NCBI GenBank assembly: GCA_963969395.1
Contig: OZ017797.1
Coordinates: 5,952,001-6,016,000, forward strand
DNA: 64,000 nt
From: Pseudoscleropodium purum
Taxonomy: Eukaryota; Streptophyta; Bryopsida; Hypnales; Brachytheciaceae
Direction: 5' to 3'
The stretch's first letter is position 1. The number at the start of each line of letters is the position of its first letter. Made by a program: the position numbers and the translations under genes. The notes under the pieces are model-generated. The model was given only the letters and a program-made list of their open reading frames with translations, did not search any database and was not told the origin of the DNA. This document shows, piece by piece, positions 11,044 through 24,400 of the stretch.

Positions 11044-13998
11044 ATTAGGGTATTGGGTAGGGCACCTGCTTGGTTCAGGGAGGTAAAAAATCAGGTATCA
11101 GGTATTGGTTCTCAACTGTAGAATTTGATCTTATTTTTCTCATTGGGGACTCCATTACAGTGTATGTCCAACGAAAAGGCAAGGATTTGGAGGCATTAGA
11201 ACCTGTCGTTACATTTACCATACCCATTCATTGTTATTCTGTCAATGTGCCTCGCACTTGACAGTTCCAATTTATTTTCACAATATGCCCTGCTTGTGAT
11301 CAACACCGAATCGACGGCAAGTCATAGCGTACATTTCGAGGCAGTGAAATGGTAGAGATTCGAGAGTGAGAGATAGAGCGAATGAACTGGATTTAGAAGC
11401 TTTTAGAGTGTTGAGAAGAGCGGATGAGCACACGGGCGTTTCTGTATGCCTACCTTTGATTTATCAGGGGTTAGGGTTTTAGGGCTCCAGACAGGGCTTT
11501 TCACTGAAGCAGTTCATTTGTACAAGAGGCAATTTGCAGTCGTGATCGTTAGCGGCAACTGCGTTTCAATTGAGCGAGAAACTTGGATTTAATGAAAATT
11601 TTATCATCTTCTAGAGTTCAGATTGACTTGACTTGAAAGTTTAGAAAAATTATTTGTGCGCATTGTGTGATTTTTGATCTGCAGCACCTTTGTATTTTGT
11701 ATTATATTGTTTTTTTGAGGTTCTTTATCTGTTTCATGATAGGCTTTGCTTTAAGTTTCGTGTTGAGTAGGTTCAGTGGCATCGATGGAACTTCACTTGG
11801 AATCAAAATTCATTGCATGGTCTATGGTCAAGGAATTTCTAGGAGTGATGCCTCGTGCTCTTATCAGTGGAGTCTTCGGTGCCATTTTTTACAGCTATTT
11901 ACAAACTTTGCCATGCACTGTACGATGTATTTAATACAGCAGTGTTAACTGTAATCCCTTTTCTTTAATCTCTGAAAATTCGACAAACACTTTCAAAATT
12001 TTGAATTTACTTTGTGCATCCGTCTAGCAAAATGGCTTGATTTTGCGCTATAGGAAAGATTTAGCTTATGATAGGTCAAGGGTTCAAGTTTCTACTCTTC
12101 TGTCAAAATAGTTACATTATTTTTGAAATCCTGTTTTATGTTTTTAGTAACTTTTATTATGCTGAAATTAGCTGTCTTTTATCACAGGGTTGTAACACTG
12201 TATACAGAATGTGTGAGTTTTAATATTCAGTTAGCACCGTATATTAAATTGCTGTACTTTTGGCACTCTATTGTCTGCTCTTAAAATGACCATTTAAGCC
12301 TACCTAGTTCATCATTGATAGTATTAGATAGTTCAAGCAACATGTCACTTATTCCTAGATAGGGATTGCATTTAGAACATAGTTGCTTTTAGAGTAATCT
12401 ACTTTACAATCTTATTTTTTTGAAAATTCATGATTTTCAATTACTAATACTAATAAAACTTTTTTTTTTATTGTTGAAAAAGGTGCCTCCAACTATTTTG
12501 GATTGCTTATTTTTCTTATTTTGGATGTTTTCACCTTACCCCAACTTACTTTCAATCCTCAATTCTCAATTGTCTTCAAATTAGCATCATGATTATTATT
12601 ATTACTACTATCCTCTGCACTTTGGGATTTTGAATATACAAATTCTTGGCCAGAGTGAGCTCAAAAGGACCAGAATTTTCATCCTTCAAGAATAGACTTC
12701 TGTATTGTACATGGGATGTTAAAGTGGTCGTTTGAAGTCTGTGTCTTGCATTTGTCTTCCCCCAGCCAAGGATAAATGAAAAAAAATTACCTCTATTTCT
12801 GGGGTTGCTTAGTGTCCTGCATTTTTCACTTCTACTATGTTCTCCACCTCTCTCTCAGCTAATTTGGGGCCACTGATTTCAAATTTGAATTCCAAATTTC
12901 CAAATTTTATCAAGGGTGACAAGTAAAAAATTAGCAGACTTTGAATGACCACTTCAATGTCCTGCCTTCGGTACCAGAACAGTGAGACAACTTTACAGAC
13001 CTTTTCATTGTAGAAGGCGTGCTCAGAATTTTCACTTCATCACTCAAAAGATGCATACAACTGGAAATCTGCGTTTGCCAATCCCAGTGGATCATTTGCC
13101 CTTTTCATGTGTTTGCCACCATTGGGTGGTTGGGTTCTATGACAATCTCCTACCTGCATTATTCCTCGTGTGCCTTCTGTGACTGTATCCGTCCTCAACA
13201 AGAGGGTGTGGCACACCACATGTTTGCGAGAATTAGGAGATTCCGGATTTCATCAAAATATATTTGCAGCCACTGTCAACTGGAACATAATAGAAATTAA
13301 TGAAGGAAACTGATCAAACCTAAAATGTCAATTCCCAAATCAGAGTATTCATGACACAACTGCAATTCAGGATTGAAGACTGTCACAAACAAATCCCAGC
13401 TCAACCTACTCAAGATCAACATTAATGAATAAGATTTCAGTAACACAACCACATCTGCAGGCTACAAGAGGGTTCAAAGTAATACCGATATGAAGTAAGT
13501 TGATCATCGTCAGTAATTGAATCTCCTCAATTGCATCTTGCATAAACACAATATGATCAAAACCGTCAACTCCAGGAGAAGGAAACCTAATCAGAGATCA
13601 CAAGGAAGATATAATGGTGATTCAACTAACTTCCATCCAAACCCTAGTACCACAAAGAAGCAATCCGTCAACTCACTGACCACATTGAAATTAAGTTTAC
13701 GATGGGCTCGAGTGCACAAATGGCCGTCCTTAATTGAAAGAAAACACTGATTTCAAGTAGTACAGCAATTGTGTTCTTGTTGCGTTGACAGGACAAACCC
13801 TAAGCTCTATGATTATGATTCCTTAACCTAAACCCTCAATAAGGCGCCTTCCCATCAATCTTTCTGATGAATAAGACACTCATCAGAGAAAGTTGCAGCT
13901 CTGATTGCCAGACCTAGTGACTCCTGTTCCGTGCTTCAATTATAGGCGGTTACAAAAAAATGTGTCTTACAGGCCGGGGCTCCAACACCGGCCTGAAA
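11044..13998. other. 3' flank of NDT and intergenic DNA up to PHF5A
   Basis: The first few hundred bases are the likely 3'UTR of NDT. The rest is mixed-composition intergenic sequence without a supported gene. Short frames (11667-11948, 12982-13300, 13517-13750) lack similarity or splice continuity. The last 250 bases should include the PHF5A 3'UTR, read leftwards, with AAACCCTAA-type motifs at about 13795-13833. Confidence 0.5.
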
Positions 13999-14331
13999 CT
14001 ATCTTTTCTTGAACCCGTATTTCTTCCGCTCATAGAACAGATCAGTTTTGGCACTCCCGAGGTTGACAATCTTCGGACAGCCATCTCGGTCTTTCTCCTG
14101 CTGCGTGCACTCCTTGCAGTAATAGGCGTCGGAGATGCCGAGACCTCCACAAATCACGCACCGGCCTTGGTAGGAGCCGTAGTTACACTCGTCGCAAACT
14201 CGCACCAGGGTACACGGTCTCACGTAGGAATCGCAAATCACACACTTCCCGTCGCATTTCTCGCACAGGCGGCCGATGGCAATCCCTGGTTGCTTCCTGC
14301 ACATAATCAAATCCGGATGATGCTTCGCCAT
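13999..14331 (-). CDS. PHF5A: PHD finger-like protein PHF5A (Rds3, SF3b 14b subunit)
   Basis: This is the complete 110-residue PHF5A protein in one exon, the universal length for the family. It starts [16 protein letters not shown] and ends [16 protein letters not shown]. Its 13 cysteines occur mainly as CxxC pairs (CEKC, CVIC, CDEC, CVICGG, CKEC), which in known structures bind three zinc ions in a knotted fold. PHF5A is a core subunit of SF3b in the U2 snRNP and helps form the branch-point adenosine pocket in the nucleus. Conservation is so strong that the assignment is secure. An intronless coding region is also found in flowering plants. Upstream, on its strand, is a telo-box-like motif at 14553-14569, consistent with a highly expressed housekeeping promoter. 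Confidence 0.97.
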   Translation of the reverse strand: MAKHHPDLIMCRKQPGIAIGRLCEKCDGKCVICDSYVRPCTLVRVCDECNYGSYQGRCVICGGLGISDAYYCKECTQQEKDRDGCPKIVNLGSAKTDLFYERKKYGFKKR

Positions 14332-14773
14332 TGAGCTCCCCCTCTGATACGATACTCACGCTGCCTTGGTCGTCCCTCTCCAACAACTGAAGTGCAAAAG
14401 CTTGAACTACAGCGATCCTATTAAAACAACATCGACCGAACTCGCCAGCAACTGTTAAGTAGACAACAAAATGCTGTAATGCAGCGCGACGTCTTCCCCA
14501 CGGCACTGGAAGTGCTTCCGACACTTCGACGCCAGCTTCCTCAGCAACCTTCAAACCCTAAAACCCTGAACCCGATCACATTGACGATCCGTCGACCACA
14601 GTAGAATAAAAAGGATGATAACTCCAACAGATATCATCCATATTCATCGATTTCTGTTGACGAACTCTGTTGGAACAACATTGGAGATGCTGATGACGTA
14701 CAGAAGACCCGTTACAGATTTGAAACAAATTATATCGGGGAGTTCCTATCTCATTTCCGCTTGGACTCCAATA
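14332..14773 (-). promoter_or_regulatory. PHF5A leader and promoter with telo-box motif
   Basis: This GC-richer stretch lies 5' of PHF5A. At 14553-14569 it reads AAACCCTAAAACCCTGA on the plus strand, that is, a TTAGGGTTT telo-box on the gene strand. In plants such boxes are common near start sites of ribosomal and other housekeeping genes. No clear 5'UTR intron was found. Confidence 0.45.
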
Positions 14774-14999
14774 CAGGGCCAGGGAGGATTGACCCCCTTA
14801 TTGCCCCGTGATTTACCCATGGAGTTTTTTTTATTGGCCATCCATGATAAAATTTGTAAATTCTGAATTCATATATGCAATTGGAGGTCCCCATTTAGCT
14901 AGGGAGGTGAAGAAATACAAATTTTTACGCAGCACAAAATAGGGGGCAATTTTTACATTTATCCATGGTTGGGGCAATAAGGAATCAATCCTCCTTGGA
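14774..14999. mobile_element. hAT-like MITE between PHF5A and the RLT gene
   Basis: The left end reads CAGGGCCAGGGAGGATTGAC. The right end, reverse-complemented, contains CCAAGGAGGATTGA and then CCTTATTGCCCC, matching the left arm. TCCAATA flanks both sides (14767-14773 and 15000-15006). A CAGGG start, short inverted ends and a 7-8 bp duplication point to the hAT superfamily. The right end seems to have lost about five terminal bases. It is non-coding. Confidence 0.6.
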
Positions 15000-15006
15000 T
15001 CCAATA

Positions 15007-15610
15007 TAAGTATATGGTTGGAACTTAATTATGCTAGTGATGCGTAATACATTTGTCACCTTATATTTAACCTCCAAAGGATGGGTTAGTCACTACAAAA
15101 ATCATTCTTTTGGGTACAATGTGAATTATTTGATTAAAAAAATAAATTCAAGAGCACTAATTGGAGGTCAAACTATTGTACACAAACTCTCTTTTTTAGC
15201 AAAGGGTGAACATTTGCATTTCTTTCCTACATAAAAGGATTCTCTATCATCCATTTGAATGTCTGCAACATCTTTCTAGAGTGAAATTAGTACATGCTGA
15301 AATCTCACTGAATGATACTAATATATTCCAAGAGTTGCACTATTCAAATGAGTGCATGTTGATACATCACTAAATGACACTAATTTGGGGGGTGGTTATG
15401 CTAATTTTTGGTCCTCACGAACAATTCAAATCACTGTATATAATTGTAGTCTGTACAAAATAACTTAGCATGAATCATCCATGCAAATTGAATGCAAACC
15501 AAGTCACCTTCAAGTCTCATGCAAATCAATGTTCTAAATAATTTGGACACAAACAAATCACCTTCAAGTCTTGTGGCAATTAAGTCAAGCTTATCATTTT
15601 AATTTTGACT
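15007..15610. other. AT-rich intergenic DNA with a dispersed repeat segment
   Basis: No gene is seen. The part at 15085-15270 is clearly similar to 56645-56880: shared blocks include TTTTGGGTACAATGTGAA and AGGTCAAACTATTGTA. The first block is inverted in the second copy, so the family has been rearranged. Confidence 0.5.
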
Positions 15611-18450
15611 CAAATCGCCTCCAAGTTGGGTGTCCAAGTCGGGTGTCCGAAATTAAAATCCCGCAACCCCAACAAGTCCCGTCGGTAAGTACCGCGGTCA
15701 CCGACTCCATACCCAGGACCTCCCCGGGTACAGACCGGGTATACCCCCCTTCGCGAGACCCGCCCGCACCCGTGGGCCCGTGCTCCTCCACGGGCCCCAC
15801 AACGCCCGGGCGACGACTTTCCTCCCCAGCGACACCCATGATTGGCCTTTGCCTCCAAGTCAAACCCCAACTCTCCCCATTGGCCCATCCCTAAACCCCA
15901 CCCCGCCCGGCTCGCTCGACAAACCCGGCCACCCCCAAACCCACTCGAACCTCCGGACGTCTCCCATTGAAAAAATTTCATCCCTCGCTCATCAGTCTCC
16001 GTCGCACTCCCCTAAAAATTCAAAACCGCATGTCGCCTTTTTCAAATGGCGCCCCAAATCCCTCTAAACCCGCCTCCTAATGGCTCTACTGTAGAGCCCT
16101 GCTATTGCGTTCTAATCGATGCTGCCAAATCATCAGTGCGCGGAGATTGCAAACCCAAAACCAAAGCCAAATCCAAACCCAAACCCAGATTGCAAGCAGG
16201 CTCCGCAAGGACCGGAAGAGGAGTCGTAACGTAGCCACAGTAGTAGTCCTCGCTTCCTTCCCCACGCGAATCATTCAAAGGCGAGGTGGCAGAATCAGGG
16301 ATGCTGCTGCCTGCCTGCCTGCCTGCCTGCAGCAAGGATGATGCAACCGACTGACCCAACACGGGCGCCCGCCAGTCCGCCTCGATCGCGATTAATGGAA
16401 CGACCGCGTTACGCCATCCAGTCAGCCGTTGAATGAATGCCAGGAAAAGGGACGGAAAGGGGACCCAAAAAATAACAATCCGGGATCATGGGCTCCATTG
16501 GGTTCCTTCCCCCCTTGGATTTTAATCATGCTCGTGGGGGGTGGGGGTGGGGGAGCCAGAGAGTCACAGCACAGCGGATCGTATGAAAAAGACCGTAGAC
16601 GATTGGGTGGTGTGTTGCTTGGGGATGGGCTGGACTAATAACCATCATGGACGGAGGAGCTGGACTGACTGACTGGAACTGGAATTAAACTGGGGCTGCA
16701 AGGAACGCAAGCAAAAGGCAATGAACACTAGTAGTAGTTGTAGTAGTAGTAGTTCTACTTCTTCCAGGAGATGAGAGATTATATTCGTAGGATTCTACAT
16801 TACCACTGTGGACATTGGACGCTGCCAACGAGAAGAAGAAGAGGAAGAAGAAGAAGAGGAGGAAGAACATTAACGCGGTGGTTTTTATTCCACTGTGGAC
16901 TACTACCACCACCGCTGGGGGATGCTAAAAGGCAGCGCCACTCGTGGGGCTGGCTGTTTTGTTGTTGGCTTGACTTGGCTTGCTTGAGGTTTCGTCCCCG
17001 TTTGGCGCTATGCCCCGGTTGATTTGGGTGGCGACGAGCTTCTGTGGTGCGCGCGGAAATAGATTGACGAGGATTTGTTGTTGCCGAGGCGGTTTTGCGA
17101 TGTGTTAGGTCAGGTATGTGGAGTTCGCCGCTCGGTCGCGCTCGGTCTGTAACCCCGAATTGGAGTTTGAGGGTTTGGTTGTGTGGAAGAGGGGATTGTG
17201 TTTCCTGTGTTGGGGAGGGGGTTGCGATTTTTTTGTTGCTGGTTTGGGAGGTGACGGCTGTGGGGAGGGCGAGGGAGGAGGGGGCGATGGTGGTGCTAGC
17301 GTGGTGATTCTTTGTGTTGGAGTTCGTCTGGGAGGCTGGCACTGGGACGACAGGGAGGGGCAAATTTAGGGTTATGAATAGCGGGGTGGGGTGGCTTAGG
17401 GGAGTGGGATTGCAAGGGCTTTAAATAAAATTCAATTATTTTTTTTTCCAGAGCTTTGTAGTAGTGTGGTTGTGAGGGTTTGTCGCGACGCTGGTGGCTT
17501 GCTTGGGTGGAGGTTTTTGTGTCGGAGATGCGTTCTGAGGCGTGACTGGAACGAAAGGGAGGGTCGAATTTAGGGTTAGGAATTTGTGGGTGGTGATGGT
17601 GGTGGGTCGGGGGATTGCAAGGGCTTTTACAAATGTTGATTTTTTTCCCCGATATTGTTTCCCGATTTGTGTGTCTGTGAGGGTTAGTTGCGAGTACTTG
17701 TTGTGGTTCCGCGATGTCATGCATTGTGGTGGTTGACAAGTATGATAACGTGCATCGTTTGAGAGAGCAAGGTAATGTTGTTTGATTTGATCGTTGTGAT
17801 CAACTGCTAGTGCTGAGTAAGCTTGTGGTATTTGCTTGTCAATTATTAGCTACTGTGTACGGAGTGTGCTGCGCTAGAAAGTTGAGGAAACTCTTTTGAG
17901 CCTGACACAAGGAAGAAGTCCCTACATCGTGGTACTGATTTGGAAGTGTCTCACATTGTTACTTCTCGAATTTGCAGCGATGACAAGTAGCAAGCATAAC
18001 GGTTGTCCTGATTACAATTACATAGATTAGGTTCAGATTGGTGCATGTTTGCTGATTACAGTCAAGAAGAGAGAGATAGTGGATACGGGACGTATGAGAC
18101 AGAGTTGTTGAGTAAGCGAGACCTCCTGGCTTGTTGCAATGTCACCTCTGCATTCACTTTTAATTTATTTCCTGAGTCTTGACAGCATTATCATTCATCA
18201 ATACTTATTTTTCTATTTTTAGACGTTTTAAAATGCTTTAGATTTCAGCCAAGTAAGTCACCCGTTCGATTTATATCCCCGAAAATCGATGGGGATTTAG
18301 GGTTAGCTACCGTACTTAATTCGTGGAGGTCTGCGCTTCGTCTTCATAAATTCCCCCTCTCACGCTATCTTGGCGTGCGTACAAACCCCCTCTCTCCTCG
18401 TCCTTGACTCGCAATTGTTGCTGCAGGTGCCGCTTTACGACAAGTGAACA
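15611..18450 (+). promoter_or_regulatory. GC-rich 5' region of the RLT-type gene, with microsatellites and a tandem duplication
   Basis: Composition rises abruptly in GC near 15611. The region holds a (CTGC)n run at 16307-16330, AGT/TAG triplets at 16729-16757, a GAA-rich run at about 16830-16868, and a two-copy duplication of about 200 bases at 17341-17690. A 5'UTR intron probably ends at TTGCTGCAG (18418-18426), since the next exon has TGA in frame just before the start ATG. Several open frames up to 187 codons (minus strand 16800-17363) are low-complexity and are not supported as genes. Telo-box-like TTAGGGTT motifs occur at about 17371, 17572 and 18298. Confidence 0.45.
17341..17690. repeat. 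Tandem duplication of about 200 bp in the RLT 5' region
   Basis: Blocks AATTTAGGGTTATGAAT (17367) and AATTTAGGGTTAGGAAT (17568), GATTGCAAGGGCTTTAAA (about 17409) and GATTGCAAGGGCTTTTAC (about 17613), and GTGAGGGTT further on recur in the same order about 202 bases apart. The copies have diverged. Confidence 0.6.
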
Positions 18451-21400
18451 ATGGAGTCTGTTGATAGGAGGCGTCTCTCTCCTGAGGATAACAACTTTAA
18501 AAGGAGAATGAAGACACCAATGCAGCTAGAAACTTTGGAGAGGGTGTTCGCAGGTCTTTATATCTGCAACCTGATACTGAGTGCTTGTAGTTCGCACTGT
18601 TATTTATCTGTCCGTTCAATCTACATGTTTGAAAAACAAAAACTTCTTCCTTTGTAGTACACATGCTTGTTGTTCAGAGGGGCTTATTCGTAGCTATGTG
18701 TGACAGGGGACCGGTACCCGTCGGAGACAGTTCGAGCAGAACTGTCGTCTGCGCTGAACCTCTCCGACAAGCAGCTGCAGATGTGGTTCTGCCACCGACG
18801 TTTGAAAGACAGGAAAGAGAAAGACGAAGACAGTCCAAGTACTGCTGTCGCCAATATCAACGTGAATGTTAATAATGTGTCTCGCAAAAAGCCACGAACC
18901 GAAAAACAGAGTCATTCACAGTACGCTGTGCTTGCCTCAGACCCTGGTGATACAGCCATGGTGTCTGGTGGAGACCAGTATGCAGAGGAGTATATGTACG
19001 AGAATGCAGAAAGATTCACTCCAGAGGTGAGGGAGTTCTACAATTCTCTCGATTGTTCCGAAGCTGTTCTTGTTACTATTATTCATATGTTTTTGCTATT
19101 ATTGTGCTTTTATTTCGCTTCTGTTGTGAGTTTGGGTTGGCATGTCTTTTCTGAGACTTGAAGCTTTGGAAAGTCATTGATCATGTCTTAATTATGTTAA
19201 ACACGGATGGTAACAGGAACCAAAGCCACGCTCCAGGAAACCTGGTCCTAGAGAGGGTACTACATTTCCTGGCAAACGAAGAAATCAGGCCCTTGCTTCC
19301 AAAGTGGCAAAGGCAGAAGCAGCTGCAATTGCTGCAGTGGAGGCGCAGCTGGGAGAGCCCCTCAGAGAGGATGGTCCTCCTCTGGGGGTCGAGTTTGATC
19401 CCCTTCCTCCTGGTGCCTTCAGCACAAACGGTTCGAAAATACAACTCAATCGCATCTATATTTTTATATACATGTTGATTAGTTGGATTAAGATTTACCA
19501 TGTCTAAAACACTTTTAACAAGTTGCTTGTCAACTGGAGCACATTTGCAACACTTAAATCTCCTTCCGAAGATAAGCTATGGATCGTTCTTGAAGTACCT
19601 TGTGTCAATTAGCGGTTTGGAGTGTATTTGTCTTGTGAGTGATCTTGTGAGTGATCTTCTTACAGTCGCAACGGAGGAAATACCACCGGAGCCCACACCT
19701 GTCATGGAACCAGAGCACTTTCCAACTGAAAGAATGTATGAGATTCCCGAGTTGCAAAACAACAGGGCGCCTGTGCTGGTACTACTTTCAACCGCTATGC
19801 GTTTAGGGCGGGTGGGTTTGAGAGAGTTGCATTGGTTCTTGACGCCATCTTGCATTTCAAATTTGCGCGAGCCCATAGCTTTTGACTGACTCAAGTACTG
19901 CATGCAGTCTGCACCCCTGGCCATGCCTCCTATACACAATCCGGGAGGATCAAAGCGGAAATCTATGGGACCCCCATCTACTCCTCATCCTCATTCTATT
20001 CATTATGAATCTCGTCCTCCTGTCAGAGAGTACCAGTTCCTTCCCGAACAGCCAGAACCACAACGTCTGGAAGAAACTCAGTATTACGAAAGACCAACAC
20101 CACTGAATCTATTTCCAACCAATGATAGAGCTATGGAATTGCTGCAACAGTCCAGGGTTTGTATCTTTTGACTTATTTCACCCTTAGCCTTGCTCTGCTG
20201 GGGGAAAGTTTCTTGTTGGCTGAGGATTAGGACTTCCATCATCTGCTTGAAACAAATAGTTACGGCTAGGGCAACCGCTGAGTCGTGCAACCTGTACTTT
20301 ATGCAGGCGGAAGAGGCCAGGTTGCAGAAAGAGGTAGAGCTGCAGGAGAGAAGAATACGAAAGGAGTTCGAAAAACAGGAGGTTCTGAGGAAAAAGGTGA
20401 TACGGATGCTCTTGGAAAAGTTCTTGAAATCTCGCATCATATAGTAGTGAATTGCCACTGGGCCTATTGTACGGTTTTGTTTTAATTGTGGTCACTGGGG
20501 TTGGCTCATCACTTGTAATTGGATTGGGAGTAGTTTTACTATGAATTTTCTAATTTCTTCTTATTTCAAATGTGCTCTTGTACAGCGAGAAGAACAAATA
20601 CGAAAAGAGCAAGACAGACTTGAGCTTCAAAGGAAGAAAGAAGAAGAGCGAATTCGTCGTAAAGAGCAGGAGCGCATCGAGCGGGAGCAAAAGAAGGAGG
20701 CTGAACGCCTAGAGAAGGAAAGCAAGAGGGTATGTGTGAATTTGGCGCTATACTCGGGTTCTTCAGTTTTATGTATTCCCAGGTGGATAACATCGAAGGG
20801 AGTTGGTTTCTTTGCTGCAGTGTGACGTTTCTTCCAAAAGAAATTAATTCATTGAAGTTTGCTATTGCATTATTTGGAGCTGCAGCATTTTTAAGAATGT
20901 AAAGCTTGTGATCTAAACTTGATTATTGAATTGTTTGTTTCAGATGGAAAAGCAGCGCCGTCGGGAAGAAGCTCGCAAAGAGAAACAGGCTGCTAAAATG
21001 AAAGCTGCCAATGAGAGGGCGCTTGCGAAAAGGCTAGCCAAAGAAATGACAGATCTCATGGATGATGAAGAACTGGAGCGCATGGAAGCAGCTGCAGCTG
21101 CATCCTCTCTAAATCTTGCTTTCTTCGCGCCCTTCGGCAAGATGGAAATGGATACTTCTAAAGGTGAATTCATCGTTTTCCTGTTTTGACGTCTTGGCAT
21201 TCACATTTAGGAGAGGGAAAGGGACAGGTAAGAAATCTGCACATCAATGATCGTGGTCGTTACATGGACTATAACAATATGGTTTTCTTTGTTTTTCCAT
21301 GTTTGCAGTTGAGCTCAAGGCCTTCCCACCTCCTTCCGTGCGGATGAAGCCTGTTGTGGCTATCCAGCCTTGGTTAAACTCAGATCTGAATGTCGGAAGC

Positions 21401-24400
21401 CTACTTTTGGTAACATTGCAATTCACTACCCTTTACGTGAAGGCGATGATTATGCTATGAGCAAATGATGATCTTGTCGTTTATCTTTCTCTATGAATGA
21501 GTTCATGAATGCTTGACTATCGTATTCGGGAAGTATGTAATTGGTCCTTTCTGTGTAGGTGTGGAGATTTTTGACAACATTTGCAGATGTCGTTGGACTC
21601 TGGCCATTCACTCTGGACGAGCTCGTGCAAGCATTTCATGATTATGTATGTTACAGTTTGAACCTCAGTCATTCCATCTCTTAGATCAATATTTTGAAAA
21701 AGCGAATAGTAGAACAGCTAATGCTCTTCTACTATCGCAGTGTGTTTTGGTCTAAACCTCACTCTCATTTAAAACGGTTGAAATTGGAATTCTATTACTT
21801 TTTGAAGAATTTATCGTGTACTAAGGGAATTTATTTCGAAATGATGCTAATGTCGTACTCATACTCCAGGATTCTAGACTACTTGGGGAGATACATGTGG
21901 CGCTTCTCAAAACTTTAGTAAGGGATATTGAGGAAGCAGCGCAAGCCGTTTCGGGTGGTATGGTTGGTCAGCGTGATGCGATTGCTATGGCGGCGGGTGG
22001 CCATCCTCAACTTGTAGAGGCTGTAAGTTTATGCCTCATTGTTGATTTCCATTTGGACAGATAAATGACGGAGGACAGACTTTTTCACATGCAGCCCAGT
22101 TTGTTTCAGTTATAAATCTGCATTTTTCATATGGAGCTTGTATTATGGTTTCTGCAATAGTGTCAACGATACTCTTTATGTTCACTAACTTGTACGATAT
22201 GTCCGTGTCTGTTTCTTTCCAGGCTTTTGCATGGGGTTTCGACATCAGGGAATGGGGAAAACATGTCAATCCTCTTACGTGGCCAGAAATTCTGCGGCAG
22301 TTTGCTTTGGCAGCCGGTTTTGGACCCAAGTGGAAGACGCGGAAGATAACAGCACCTGATCGGTCGAAAGAAACACCAGCTGAGGTGAGTAATTCGTAAA
22401 TCTTCAAATAATGTTCTATGGCTAGTTGTACTATAGAGGACCCAGAGGAGGAAACCCAGTGTTCTATAGGGGTTCCTTTCTCCAGACCTGATGCTTTGAA
22501 GACCCTGCAGATGAAGACCCTCCATCCCCGTGTCAGGATGCTCTTCGAATACCCTTCGAATGCCCTATTAATAACAAATTCTACGGAGTGGAAGATGTAG
22601 GGTTTGTGATAAAGCTAGGAAATACCTCTTATAGTCATGCCATTCCACTTAGGGTCTAACAAAGAATTATGAAAATGGGGTCCCCTGGGGTTGATCTCAG
22701 TGGCCTTTGGTTTTATAAATACCTATAGACCTCGTCGTCTTCAATACCCTACAGAATGCTTGATCTACCTGTCTGCATATCGGGTAGTCTATACTACTCC
22801 TGTTCCTATGTCAATAATAAGTTCTTGTGAATAGGACTTCCCTCATGCACCAGAATTAATATGCGTCTTTGCAAGTTTTTTACAGGGAGAGGATGGAGAA
22901 GATATTGTGGCCAATCTCCGATCTGGTGCAGCGGCAGCAACTGCGGTCGCCTCCATGCAAGGCAGAGGGATGGGTCATTTACGCCGCTCTCAATACAGGC
23001 TAACCCCTGGAACCGTTAAGTATGCTGCTTTTCATGTGCTATCTCTTGCAGGAGAGAAGGGCCTAAATATTGTTGAGGTGGCTGATCGGATTCAGGTATC
23101 AACGTGCTCCTAATCATTTGCCTATCGAAAACGTCTCAATTGTTGTTCCTGGTGCTCATGATACACAACGGAGTCACCGGATGATTATTTCTTATCCGTG
23201 ATGAAGTATTATTCGTTACAGGAGCTCGGTCTGATGTTTCACGTGTGCTTCATGACATAGACATCTGGATTGCGCGACCTATCTTCGAGTAGGACTCCAG
23301 AGGCATCTATTGCTGCTGCTCTCTCACGAGACACTGTTTTGTTTGAGAGAACTGCACCCTCGACGTATTCCGTTCGGACTCAATTCCGCAAAGATTCCGA
23401 GGATTCTGATGAGATCCTCAGTGCTGCAAGAGAGAGGATTCGACTTTTCCGAAGTGGCTTGGTGGATGGAGAAGAAGCTGATAAGGATGGCGATGAAGCA
23501 GATCGCGAAGAATACGAGTCTGAAGGGCAGGATGTTGATGATGTTGAGGTATGAGCAGACTGTTGAATCGGAAACTTAAGTCCTTCATGTGCTGATTCTT
23601 ACTCATAGGAATTCAAATGCCTCTTGCGTGTGTACCTTGTCAAGTATACCCTCGCTCTACTTTCTATGTTATCTATATATCTATCTTTACCTTTTCTCTG
23701 AATTTGAGGATAATGGTTTTTTATTATCACTAGGAAATGGAGGAAGATTTGGAGGATGGCGTTTCAGATCCAGCTGAGAAAAAGACTGTTGAAAAGATAG
23801 GAGATGTGAAGGTTGTATCTGATTCAAAAGAGATTAAAAGCGTGATGGTATCGCAACAGAAACATCTACCTGGCCTTGGAAGTAGTAAGGGAGGATCGAA
23901 ATCCAATGCGGTCATTGTTCCTGCAAATAAAGAGGAAGAAGAAGAGGAAGACGAGGAAGACGAGGAAGAAGAACACGCTATGGTAAAGGGGGACAGTCTG
24001 CAGGAGGATCAAAAGGCCGGAATTCAACTTGAAGAGGAGACTGAAATTGACGAGAGCCAGGTATTGTGCACAACCTGTAGTCCCTTTTGGTGTTATACTG
24101 TGGTATTGAGCTTTACTGAAGCTATCTTAACCCGAGTGCCTACATGGCCAAAAAGTGACTACTTTCCAGTTCTATAGGATTTTTTATTAATCATTTGGGA
24201 AGCTTTAAGAAATGTAGCAAAATATGCCGATAAGAAGAAGAAACCTTTCTCTAGATTATTGAATAATAAAAATAACTTTCAGAAGTTACTATAATTGGCT
24301 ATGAGTTTCCAAATTGAACATTCTTTTTTTTAGTTCAGGTTTAATGGTAATACTTCGGTAGTGGTAAGACTTCGTAATTTCTTTCAGTCATTGCGGTCAT

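Noticed and set aside
12030..12105. Possible tRNA because of a GGTTCAAGTTT sequence
   Set aside because: No acceptor stem or anticodon arm can be paired around it.
16800..17363. 187-codon minus-strand Ser/Thr/Pro/Asn-rich frame, plus several other frames in the GC-rich region at 15571-17739
   Set aside because: Low-complexity, no family resemblance, and overlapping frames are open on both strands as expected from GC-rich DNA with few stop codons.
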